DNA of 64,000 nucleotides from Chthonomonas sp. UBA2362 (GTDB taxonomy: Bacteria > Armatimonadota > Fimbriimonadia > Fimbriimonadales > Fimbriimonadaceae): assembly GCA_002344135.1 (NCBI GenBank), contig DDTO01000006.1, forward strand, positions 151,869 to 215,868, given 5' to 3'. This document shows positions 27,527 through 34,780 of this stretch, piece by piece. The notes under the pieces are model-generated. The model had not been told where the DNA came from. It saw only the letters and a program-made list of their open reading frames with translations, and ran no database searches. A program made the translations under genes and the position numbers. The first letter of the stretch is position 1, and every line of letters starts with the position of its first letter.

Positions 27527-28708
27527 CTAGGGGGCGGGGGCGTAGTCGAGGGGGACGTCGGGCTCCGCCACGCTGTTGGAGTAGCCGAACAGGTTATAGC
27601 TTGGCGTGGTGTAGATCGGGAGGTCGGCGTCGCCGTTGAGGAGGATGCCCTCGTTGAAGTTGTGATCCCTCGCGTCGTAGTCCACCAATTCGTTTCGGAT
27701 GGTGTAGTAGAAGGCGGCTCCGGCGTCTGGGTGGTTGGACAGGGCGTCGTAGGTCATGACTCGGAACGTGGAAAGTTCGGTGGAGTTGCCCCATTTGGTC
27801 ATCCCCGCCTCTTCCGCCGCTTCGTAGTCCATGCCCGCGAAGTTGTAACTCACGCCGGTCTCAGTGATCCAGATGGGTTTGCGCGCGACGACGTCCCATT
27901 CGGCTCCTCTTTGCTGCCGAAGCATGGAGACGAACTGGTCGAAGAGTGCAACAGTCCGCGCCCGATACTCGTCGGAGGTTTGGATGCGGAAGCGAAGCTT
28001 GAGACCGTAGTAGATGTGGACGTTGACGATGTCGCACGTGAGGAGATGGGCGGGAGGAGTGCCGCCAAAGGCCTCGAACTCGGTCGTCCAGGGGTTGCCC
28101 ATGCCGATGACGAGTAAGGGGTTGTTGTAGGCAAAGGCATGGCCAACCAAGGTTACGTCAGGAAACATGCCTTTCAAGGTATTCGCAACCAAGCCCAAAG
28201 CAGATACGTAATCCGGTTGAATTATTCCAGTATTCGGCGCGGACGGAATGGTGCTATACACACCCCCATCCGCGGTTAGGCTCGCCTCGTTGGCGATCTC
28301 CACGAATAGCCGTGAGGCGGGGAAAGAATTGGCCACTAAGGCGCGACCCACAATTTGCGCGTACAGATTAGCAAGATAAGGAGAATCGTCTTCATCAAAA
28401 GTAAATCGTGCCGGGGCGGACTGTCGCGTTGACTCCCACCCGTCGGCCATGCCACCATCCGGCGGCACCATCGTCAGCACGACGTCCAATCCGAGCTGCT
28501 TGCAACGGCGAAGATGCGCATCGAAGATAGCTCAGTTCTCCACGGGGATAACCTCTCCCCGTACGGTGTCTGCTAGCAGATCATCGATTCCAGGATTGAA
28601 CCGAACAGCAGTAAATCCTAGTCGCTTAGCACTGATCAACGTCGATTCCCGGAACGTGGCCGAATAGAAGGAGCGCGCCGGAGAAACGCAGACGCCCCGA
28701 TGCTTCAC
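27527..28708 (-). pseudogene. TIM-barrel glycosidase-like gene with one in-frame TGA
   Basis: The frame is open from a GTG at 28708, which overlaps the TGA stop of the upstream PEP-CTERM gene (GTGA), down to 27527. The only interruption is one TGA at 28534-28532. The protein reads naturally through it (RGEVIPVEN-stop-AIFDAHLRRC). A Trp codon TGG would fit the W-x-x-F/L-D pattern of GH5-like barrels. Downstream, FVEIANEA (acid/base Glu after Asn) and PIWITETGVSY (nucleophile Glu) look like clan GH-A active-site strands, about 393 codons in total. No signal peptide is seen. It could be a pseudogene, a sequencing error, or a shorter gene starting at an internal codon such as the TTG at 28489. 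Confidence 0.65.
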
Positions 28709-29478
28709 GGCCGCCGGTTCCTTCGTGAAAGCAGCGCAGCGATCGAAACGCCGAGGATTCCCAGTGTGGCGGGCTCTGGCACAGCGTAAAGGCGGAGGCG
28801 AGAGTTTCCCTCCCAGTTTGGACCGTCATGGTATACGAAGATAACCGGAGCGTTGGGAGAGAATAGGCTGGAGCAAGCGAAGTTGTTTGGGTTCTGCGGA
28901 TAGTCATAGAGAACGAGGTCGTGAAAGCCTTGTCCCGCGAATAGTCCATTGTCACGGAACTTGATCCGAGCTAGAAAGAGACTCTCGCCCGACGCGATCT
29001 GGATGGGAATCCGCTGAACAGGATCGAGTGGGACATTGAGACCGTACGATCGCAATGTCCCGAATGACGGCCCGAAACCGCCCACCAAGTAGGATCGCTC
29101 ATCACCCACGAGCCAACTCGCCCTGCCGGTGATGTTTGGGCTGACGTTGACGTTCACACCGCTGGCGCCAACATCGAATACAGTCACTTTGTCGCTGCCA
29201 GGGATGGGCGAGGCGGCTGTACCGTATCCCAGGGACTGAGCATAACCTACCATAAAGAGCCCGGCATCGAACTGGATCGTTTCTTGGCGCGAGTTCTTGG
29301 CGTAAACGTCGTATTCGCCGGTCCAGTTGGGGCCGGTCACCAGGTCGGTCGTGAGCCGCTCGCTCGTTCCGCCGGCATCGGAGAAGTAGAACTGCACTCC
29401 GCTGCGCGGCTGGAACACTTGCGCATGCGAGAGGGCCGTCAAGGACGATAAGAGAAGAATGAGGACTCGGGTCTTCAT
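28705..29478 (-). CDS. PEP-CTERM sorted exoprotein
   Basis: 257 residues. The start ATG at 29478 was chosen over 29499 because AAGGAG lies 8 nt upstream and the signal peptide MKTRVLILLLSSLTALSHAQ starts there. The C-terminus is a PEP-CTERM signal: VPEPATLGILGVSIAALLS then RRNRRP. The body is beta-rich with an N-terminal FQPRSGVQFYFSDAGG segment; its function is not known. The stop overlaps the GTG of the glycosidase-like pseudogene, so the two were co-translated at some point. Confidence 0.85.
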   Translation of the reverse strand: MKTRVLILLLSSLTALSHAQVFQPRSGVQFYFSDAGGTSERLTTDLVTGPNWTGEYDVYAKNSRQETIQFDAGLFMVGYAQSLGYGTAASPIPGSDKVTVFDVGASGVNVNVSPNITGRASWLVGDERSYLVGGFGPSFGTLRSYGLNVPLDPVQRIPIQIASGESLFLARIKFRDNGLFAGQGFHDLVLYDYPQNPNNFACSSLFSPNAPVIFVYHDGPNWEGNSRLRLYAVPEPATLGILGVSIAALLSRRNRRP

Positions 29479-29582
29479 GGGTTTGCTCCTTTGGGTCATC
29501 GATCAATTCCTTGCTGGATAGTGCCGACCTTCGATCGAGACACCTGCGAAGGCAGTGCTCTTGCGGGGGTGCGCTGCCGTCC

Positions 29583-29722
29583 GGCCCCCTCCCCAACCCT
29601 CCCCCACGCCTGCGGCGAGGGAGAGGGAGCCGGCTGGGCCCTCGCTCGGCAGTCTCGCATCGGCGTCGTGAGCACCTCTCCACGCAGTGGGGAGGTCGCT
29701 GAGCGAAGCGAAGCGGGAGGGG
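29583..29722. repeat. two GC-rich intergenic repeat-like blocks
   Basis: Block 1 (29583-29640) is a purine/pyrimidine-skewed palindrome around CACGCCTGCGGCGAGGG. Block 2 (29673-29722) has CCTCTCCACGCAGTGGGGAGG-like arms followed by a GAGCGAAGCGAAGC stretch. Elements of this look recur between genes in many GC-rich genomes. No gene is supported in 29479-29736. Confidence 0.45.
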
Positions 29723-29736
29723 CGGACCGCCGGCCT

Positions 29737-30573
29737 TCATACGAAACGCCCTCCGAACGCGAAATCGATCAGAACCCAGCGTGGATAGGTGTTATTCCAC
29801 TTCGTGGTGCCTTGTGGAGGCGCGCTGCCGTCGTTTTGGTATTCGATCGAGGCGAGGTCGAACCCGTCCCAGTCTCCCCCGACGTCGATCGTCGTCACGC
29901 GGTCCGATCGCCAGATATTGGAGAGGTCGTTGTCGTAGTCGCGGACGATTCGCGTGAAGGCGAATCCGTTCAAGGGCGGATTCGGAAGGATGAGGAGGTA
30001 GTACCAGCCTGCCGGAATGATCACTCGGCCATAGTTCGTCGGCTCCGGCTGGATCAAAACGCGGCGCATGAAATCCGTATTGATGTTCGCCGCGAATGAG
30101 AACGTCGCGCCCGGCAACATTTGCCAGGCCTGGGTCGTGTTCTCGATCGGAAACGTCTTGAAAAGAGCTAGTTTGATCTGGAGCGTGGCGAATTCATCTT
30201 CGGTCGGTGTGATCTGGAAGAAGGGGCACCAGACGCCGTATGCCTCGAAATCCGCGGGGAAGTGCCACCGCTGGAAGTAGAGGTAACGATCATCGACGGA
30301 CGGCGGCTCGTCGTCTTCGATCGCCTGAACGATGCTCGTGAAGACGCGAGCGGCGCCCCAAGTTACGCACTCAGAGTTCTGGAACTCGCGCATGATCTCG
30401 CCTGCGCGAGGCCGGCGCATATAGTAGTTGCCAGGTGCGGCGAACGGCCGCTCCCACGTGCCCCCGTCGAGCGTGCGCACCTGGGGGGGGGGGGGGGCAG
30501 AGTCGAGGCCGACGACCCGCATATCGGCGCCGACGGCTTCGATCTTCGAGACCAGGGGAAACGGATCGTTCAC
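29737..30573 (-). CDS. hypothetical protein with a long homopolymer tract near its N-terminus
   Basis: 278 residues from a GTG at 30573, which has GGAGG 6 nt upstream. No family recognised. The protein is rich in aromatic residues (YFQRWHFPADFEAYGVW, GWYYLLILPNPPL) and ends in beta-type segments; there is no signal peptide or membrane helix. Codons about 26-31 are encoded by a run of 15 C on the coding strand (S-A-P-P-P-P-Q). A change of tract length by anything but a multiple of three would truncate the protein, so expression could be phase-variable. The frame is currently ON. Confidence 0.6.
   Translation of the reverse strand: MNDPFPLVSKIEAVGADMRVVGLDSAPPPPQVRTLDGGTWERPFAAPGNYYMRRPRAGEIMREFQNSECVTWGAARVFTSIVQAIEDDEPPSVDDRYLYFQRWHFPADFEAYGVWCPFFQITPTEDEFATLQIKLALFKTFPIENTTQAWQMLPGATFSFAANINTDFMRRVLIQPEPTNYGRVIIPAGWYYLLILPNPPLNGFAFTRIVRDYDNDLSNIWRSDRVTTIDVGGDWDGFDLASIEYQNDGSAPPQGTTKWNNTYPRWVLIDFAFGGRFV
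30483..30497. repeat. poly-G/C tract of about 15 nt inside an ORF
   Basis: A run of G on the plus strand (C on the coding strand) inside codons about 26-31 of the gene at 29737-30573. The length of 15 was inferred from the reading frames on both strands. This is the longest homopolymer I noticed in the window and a typical slipped-strand mispairing site. Confidence 0.75.
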
Positions 30574-30689
30574 TCGATTCCTCCACTGGCATTGTACAAC
30601 AGGTTTTGCCAGGTATCTGGGTGAAGTCGTCCTCGCCCTGATCTAGGCTCGCTGATTCTGCCACCAATAACGGATCGCCGACGCGGGAG

Positions 30690-30747
30690 GTCGCCCCGGC
30701 TAGCCGGGGCGACCGGGGTGGGTGGGCCAGGCGGCGGCGATCCGGCC
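30690..30747 (-). repeat. GC-rich repeat family 2, copy C, with a 24-bp perfect palindrome
   Basis: 30690-30713 is a perfect palindrome with half-site GTCGCCCCGGCT. It is followed by GACCGGGGTGGGTGGGCC, which is the inverted form of the core in copies A and B, then GGCGGCG and CCGGCC. It lies upstream of the DUF433 gene. Confidence 0.65.
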
Positions 30748-30768
30748 ATACCGATCCAACCTGCGGTG

Positions 30769-30774
30769 TACAAT
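30769..30774 (+). promoter_or_regulatory. leaderless -10 box (TACAAT) of the DUF433 gene
   Basis: TACAAT matches 5 of 6 consensus positions and lies exactly 6 nt before the ATG at 30781. No Shine-Dalgarno is seen. Confidence 0.55.
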
Positions 30775-30780
30775 CCGGTC

Positions 30781-31002
30781 ATGTCAGCGTACTCGAGAAT
30801 CGTGGTCGACCCCATGATCCGATGCGGTAAGCCGACGATCAAGGGAACGAGGATTACGGTCCAAGACATCCTCGAATACATGGCAGGAGGGGATTCCGAG
30901 GAAGACCTGTTGGCGGAGTTTCCGCAGTTGACGAGTGCTGATATTCGCGAGTGCCTGGCCTTCGCCGCTGACCGAGAGCGATATACCAAGATCGCCGGAT
31001 GA
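30781..31002 (+). CDS. DUF433 antitoxin-like protein
   Basis: 73 residues with the DUF433 signature: RIVVDPMIRCGKPTIKGTRI (G-K-P-x-I-x-G-T-R-I), V-x-D-I-L-E-Y-M-A-G-G-D-S-E-E-D-L-L-A-E-F-P and then a final helix. DUF433 proteins are helix-turn-helix-like and usually sit next to DUF5615 toxins, as here. The ATG at 30781 was chosen for the TACAAT-N6 arrangement; the open frame continues upstream into the repeat. The stop overlaps the next start (ATGA at 30999-31002). Confidence 0.88.
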   Translation: MSAYSRIVVDPMIRCGKPTIKGTRITVQDILEYMAGGDSEEDLLAEFPQLTSADIRECLAFAADRERYTKIAG

Positions 31003-31337
31003 ACGGGTTTCTCTTGAACGAAAACCTCCCGTCCTCCCTGGCAAGGGAGCTCGGTTCGAGCGGAGCACGCGTCGCGCACGTCGCCGACTTGGGCTTGGCA
31101 GGTCGGCCCGATCCTGACGTATGGGATTTGGCCATGCGTGAGGACCTGATTATCCTCACCAAGGACGCGGATTATCTCGACCTGGCGGTCGCCAAGGGCG
31201 GGGCGCGAGTGATCCACCTCGCGGTCGGCAACATGAGGACGATAGATCTTCTCTCCTTCGTCGCGGGGCAGATGAAGAGGATCGTGGAGTTTTCCGAGGG
31301 CAACGAGCCGCTGCTCGTCCTGCGGCCACCCTCGTGA
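30999..31337 (+). CDS. DUF5615 PIN-like toxin with a changed active-site residue
   Basis: 112 residues. DUF5615 (PIN-like, Mut7-C related) begins FLLNENLPSSLARELG and has the second acidic motif LIILTKDADYLDLA. In the family the first motif is normally F-L-x-D-E-N-L. Here the Asp is Asn (residue 7), although the following Glu is kept. That could weaken metal-dependent RNase activity. The gene overlaps the DUF433 gene by 4 nt, so it is a classic pair of the VapBC-like type. The stop is directly followed by repeat copy B. Confidence 0.85.
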   Translation: MNGFLLNENLPSSLARELGSSGARVAHVADLGLAGRPDPDVWDLAMREDLIILTKDADYLDLAVAKGGARVIHLAVGNMRTIDLLSFVAGQMKRIVEFSEGNEPLLVLRPPS

Positions 31338-31383
31338 GCGCCGCCCCGCCGCGCCCGCCCACCCCCGGTCGGCGGCGCAGCGG
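31338..31383 (+). repeat. GC-rich repeat family 2, copy B
   Basis: Starts one base after the stop of the DUF5615 gene. Arms GCGCCGCC (31338-31345) and GGCGGCGC (31371-31378) bracket the shared CGCCCACCCCCGGTCGG core. It probably acts as a terminator. It is inverted relative to copy D, 55 nt further on. Confidence 0.65.
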
Positions 31384-31438
31384 CCTGCTACCTGACTCGA
31401 ATTGGTTCAGTCCCCATTCCAAGCACCACTCTAGGATC

Positions 31439-31478
31439 GCCGACCGGGGTGGGTGGGCCAGGCCGCGGCGTTCCGGCC
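31439..31478 (-). repeat. GC-rich repeat family 2, copy D
   Basis: GCCGACCGGGGTGGGTGGGC then CAGGCCGCGGCG and CCGGCC, almost identical to the second part of copy C at 30709-30747. It ends 20 nt before the -10 candidate of the GH76 gene. Confidence 0.65.
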
Positions 31479-31497
31479 AGCGCCCTTCGCATACCGG

Positions 31498-31503
31498 TAT
31501 CGT
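31498..31503 (+). promoter_or_regulatory. candidate leaderless -10 box (TATCGT)
   Basis: TATCGT lies 7 nt before the GTG at 31511. An AGGA in the spacer is too close to act as a normal ribosome binding site. Confidence 0.35.
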
Positions 31504-31510
31504 CAGGAAC

Positions 31511-32551
31511 GTGCATCTCATCGCTCTCGCCCTCTCCTGCGCTATCCCGACCGAGCCCGACCCGGCTTGGGGGATAGAGGTGCTCCGCCAGATCCGCACC
31601 GAGTACGCCCTCGAAGGTCCGCCCGGGTATCGTGAGGCGCTCGGCGAGAAGCCGCAACCGCTCTTCAATTGGGGGGTCGGAGTGCTGATGAGCGCGATGA
31701 ACGGGGCCGCGCGAATCGACCCGGCCTGGCGCAAGGACCTGCGCGAGTTTGTCGAGGCGACACGGGCATACTGGAACGAGGCGGGGCCGGTCGCCGGATA
31801 CGACGTCTTGCCCATGCCCAAGCCAGCCGACCGCTACTACGACGACAACGCCTGGATGGTCCTCGCGCTCGTCGAGGCCTCCGATATCCTCGGCGACAAG
31901 AAGATGCTCGGCTATGGCGAGGCCGCCCTGCGCTACGTCCTGAGCGGCGAAGACGAGAAGCTGGGGGGCGGCATCTACTGGCGCGAATCGGAGCAGAAAA
32001 GCAAGAACACCTGCTCGAACGCCCCCGCCGCTGCGGCATGCCTTGCGGTCTACGCAAAGACGAAAAACCCCACGCTCCTCGCCAAAGCGAAAGGTTTTTA
32101 CGCATGGACCAAGAAGCGCCTCCAGGACCCGAGCGACTCCCTCTACTGGGATTCGATCTCATTGGACGGGAAGATCGATAAGACGAAGTGGTCCTACAAC
32201 ACCGGCCTGATGATCCGCACCGCCGCCGAGCTCGGGCGATGGACGAAGGACGAGGCCTACACCCGCGAGGCGAAGGCGCTCGCCGCGGCGAGCGAGAAGC
32301 GCTGGCTGGTCGATGGCCGCCTCGCCGACGAAGGCAAGTTCGCGCATCTCCTGCTGGAGGCATGGACCTTCGTTCCGGACGCCGATCGCCAAACGAAGGC
32401 TCGGGCGGCGCTGGTTTGGCTGTGGAAGCATGGACGCGCCGAGAACGGCTGGTTCAGCCCCCGCTTCGACCGCGCCCCGGAACCCGGGCAGAGAGTCTTC
32501 CCGCTCATCGACCAAGCTTCAGCCGCCCGGGCGTTCCTCGTCGCCCGATAG
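31511..32551 (+). CDS. glycoside hydrolase family 76-like protein (alpha-1,6-mannanase fold)
   Basis: 346 residues from GTG 31511, where a short hydrophobic start (MHLIALALSCAIPTEP) may be a signal peptide; the open frame extends upstream into repeat D. The (alpha/alpha)6 barrel pattern of GH76 is visible, including the paired acidic residues in YYDDNAWMVLAL, the GGGIYWRE strand, KNTCSNAPAAAACLAVY and WSYNTGLMI. GH76 enzymes use two adjacent Asp residues to cut alpha-1,6-mannan, and both are present here. The substrate in this organism is not known. Confidence 0.82.
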   Translation: MHLIALALSCAIPTEPDPAWGIEVLRQIRTEYALEGPPGYREALGEKPQPLFNWGVGVLMSAMNGAARIDPAWRKDLREFVEATRAYWNEAGPVAGYDVLPMPKPADRYYDDNAWMVLALVEASDILGDKKMLGYGEAALRYVLSGEDEKLGGGIYWRESEQKSKNTCSNAPAAAACLAVYAKTKNPTLLAKAKGFYAWTKKRLQDPSDSLYWDSISLDGKIDKTKWSYNTGLMIRTAAELGRWTKDEAYTREAKALAAASEKRWLVDGRLADEGKFAHLLLEAWTFVPDADRQTKARAALVWLWKHGRAENGWFSPRFDRAPEPGQRVFPLIDQASAARAFLVAR

Positions 32552-32729
32552 GGGTAGCACTTGCGACTCTCTGCCAGACGAGGCTCGATACCTGATGTGA
32601 TGAGCCCGCTGGAATAGTTCAGCAAAGAGACTGGAGATGCAGGCAAACGCTGATAGAATGAAACTGACCAGGCAAATCTAACTGGCCTGGATACCGTATG
32701 CCGACGACTGGTCGGCAAAGGAGTTGGAC

Positions 32730-33947
32730 ATGAAGAGTACTCTGTTACTGTTAGCGCTGCTCGTCACCTACGTCGCACAGGCTCAGACGGTGGGATTCGA
32801 AAATCCGCCGTACAATGGATCTGCTGGCGGCACCGTCGCGTCTGGACAAGGTGGGTGGTATCTCCCCGGGGTCGCTGGCTCGGTGGATGGCAACATCTAC
32901 ACCTATGCTGGCAACGCCCTCGGCGCCACACCGAATCCCAATGGCCAAGCGCAGTTTCTCGGGGGTATGTCGCAGGGTGGCACGGCCTTTGCCCGTACTC
33001 AGCGTGACTTCACCTTCTCGCCCGCAGACGACTACGCCATCTCCTTCGAGATGAACGGGTTCTTTAGCGGAACCTTGCCCAGCGCCCAGAACCTCGGGAG
33101 CTTTAGCACGCAGGATAGCGTCACCACACGCATATTCATTGCGCTGATGCGTTGGAACGACGTAAACACGGCGACCTCCTACAACGCAGGATTCAACGCG
33201 TACGACTCACTGGGGACGGCCATGGCGACGCAGGTTCCCGGTCCGATGTGGCAGGACTGTGCAGTCAACCATTGGTACCGGCAGTCGGTCGCCATCGACT
33301 ACGTCACGAACAGCGTCCTCGCGGTGGGCATCACCGACATGGGGACGCGAATCTCGCGCTGCACGCGCGTAACGGGCTGGTATCTCCAAGGAGGAGCAGC
33401 GCCGACGCTCGGAATGCCTACCGCCGCGCGGTTCTTCGCGGGCGGGGCCGCCGGGAACGTAATGTGCTGGGACAACCTCGCCATCGCCGACTCGAGCAAC
33501 CGCGTCACGGGGACGGTGACCTTTGGCGATCTCGACGCTCTCGCGCCGAGACCCGACTGTGCCGTATTCGAGTTCCGGGACCCGAACACCCTGCATGTAG
33601 TGTCGTCCGTCGTCGGCCTTCTCAGCCCGGTCGGAGCTTACGACATCAATGCACCCGGACCCGGGACCTACAATGTGGCGGTGAAGCATACGCATTGGCT
33701 GAGGCAAGGACAGGTTGTGACCATAACAGGCGGAGTCGGAACCGCGAACTTCACCCTGATCAACGGCGATGCGGACGAGGACAACGAGTTGAGCATCGGC
33801 GACTATGCCCTGCTGTCCGCGGCGTTCAATTCGGTCCCGAATGACCCCAACTGGAACCCGATGACCGATTTCAACGGAGATGAGGAAGTCAACATCGGCG
33901 ACTTTGCCATTCTCTCGTTCAACTTCGGCATGATCGGCGACGACTAG
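32730..33947 (+). CDS. secreted protein with beta-sandwich plus dockerin-like C-terminal module
   Basis: 405 residues. Start ATG 32730 with AAGGAG 7 nt upstream and signal peptide MKSTLLLLALLVTYVAQAQ. The N-terminal 260 residues look like a lectin-like beta-sandwich (TVGFENPPYNG start, WDNLAIADSS end). Residues about 262-345 are the same extra domain found in the proteins at 17233 and 37779 (VTGTVTFGDLDA start, KHTHWLRQGQ). The last 60 residues hold the paired calcium-loop motifs (GDADEDNELSIGDYALLS and FNGDEEVNIGDFAILSFNFG). A possible -10 box TAGAAT lies at 32654-32659 with no clear -35. The cargo domain is unassigned. Confidence 0.78.
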   Translation: MKSTLLLLALLVTYVAQAQTVGFENPPYNGSAGGTVASGQGGWYLPGVAGSVDGNIYTYAGNALGATPNPNGQAQFLGGMSQGGTAFARTQRDFTFSPADDYAISFEMNGFFSGTLPSAQNLGSFSTQDSVTTRIFIALMRWNDVNTATSYNAGFNAYDSLGTAMATQVPGPMWQDCAVNHWYRQSVAIDYVTNSVLAVGITDMGTRISRCTRVTGWYLQGGAAPTLGMPTAARFFAGGAAGNVMCWDNLAIADSSNRVTGTVTFGDLDALAPRPDCAVFEFRDPNTLHVVSSVVGLLSPVGAYDINAPGPGTYNVAVKHTHWLRQGQVVTITGGVGTANFTLINGDADEDNELSIGDYALLSAAFNSVPNDPNWNPMTDFNGDEEVNIGDFAILSFNFGMIGDD

Positions 33948-33993
33948 AAAGGTTCAATGGGTCGCTCCACCGCGTGCGATCGTACGCGGAAGT

Positions 33994-34024
33994 CATCCTC
34001 CCCAGAGATCGGCTGGGGAGGATG
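33994..34024 (+). terminator. rho-independent type hairpin
   Basis: Perfect 12-bp stem, CATCCTCCCCAG (33994-34005) with its complement at 34013-34024, loop AGATCGG. It lies 46 nt after the stop of the dockerin-tailed protein. There is no strong T run. Confidence 0.65.
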
Positions 34025-34116
34025 GTGATGGAAGCCGATTCGTGTGACAGGGTGGCGGCTCGGAGTTCCTCATCGCAGAAACTCCGTCTCATCGGCATTC
34101 GTATTCGCTAAGCAGC

Positions 34117-34692
34117 ATGATCACGTTGGCTTTGGCCCTGATCGCGCAGCCGGACATCATCCAAAGCCGTGCTTTGGACCGCGTCCGCGCAGCGGGGGGA
34201 GCGGTTCGCATCGAACCTCCTGCAAACAAGGGATACGAGATCTGGATCGACTTCGAAAGCCCGGTGGAAGATGTTGACCTTGTTCCGCTTCGTGGACTCC
34301 GACGGCTGACCGCCCTGCGCATCCTCGGCGGCGGTTTCGGAGATGCCGGAGTCGCACTCATTACCAACGTGCCCGATCTGTGGCTGCTGGTCCTTAGGTC
34401 AGATCGAATTGGCGAGAAGGGCGTTCGGTCCGTCGCCAAGATCACGACTTTGCGCAAGCTCGATCTGATCGGACCAACCCTCAGTCGCCAATCTCTGGCA
34501 GAGATTGCCAAGCTCCCTAAGCTCGAACAGCTGTATCTCTACGGCGCCAAGCTGAGAGAAGCCGATCTTCAGGTCCTATCTGGCCTGCGGCAGATCAAGA
34601 CTCTCATGCTGCCCAAGTCGGTGAGCGAGAAGGGTATTGCAGAACTGGCCCGAAGGCTTCCCAAGGCCTCGGTCACGCGGCTCGAAGACTAG
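34117..34692 (+). CDS. leucine-rich-repeat-like protein
   Basis: 191 residues. From residue 55 on, units of about 24 residues with an L-x-x-L-x-x-L pattern are seen (RGLRRLTALRILGGGFGD, KITTLRKLDLIGPTLS, KLPKLEQLYLYGAKL, GLRQIKTLMLP). These fit a short LRR solenoid of four to five repeats. The N-terminus may be a weak signal peptide (MITLALALIAQ). The role is probably protein binding. No Shine-Dalgarno is evident at the ATG. Confidence 0.65.
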   Translation: MITLALALIAQPDIIQSRALDRVRAAGGAVRIEPPANKGYEIWIDFESPVEDVDLVPLRGLRRLTALRILGGGFGDAGVALITNVPDLWLLVLRSDRIGEKGVRSVAKITTLRKLDLIGPTLSRQSLAEIAKLPKLEQLYLYGAKLREADLQVLSGLRQIKTLMLPKSVSEKGIAELARRLPKASVTRLED

Positions 34693-34780
34693 CGCCTCGC
34701 GTCGGTCGGCCGGCGGGTGCTGCTGGTATCCTGCTGGCCGGGAACGAGGCAGCGGAGCGCCGCTCCAGGATGGACGAGCC

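Noticed and set aside
28532..28534. TGA as selenocysteine codon in the glycosidase-like gene
   Set aside because: No selenoprotein glycosidase is known, the position fits Trp, and no SECIS-like hairpin was evident.
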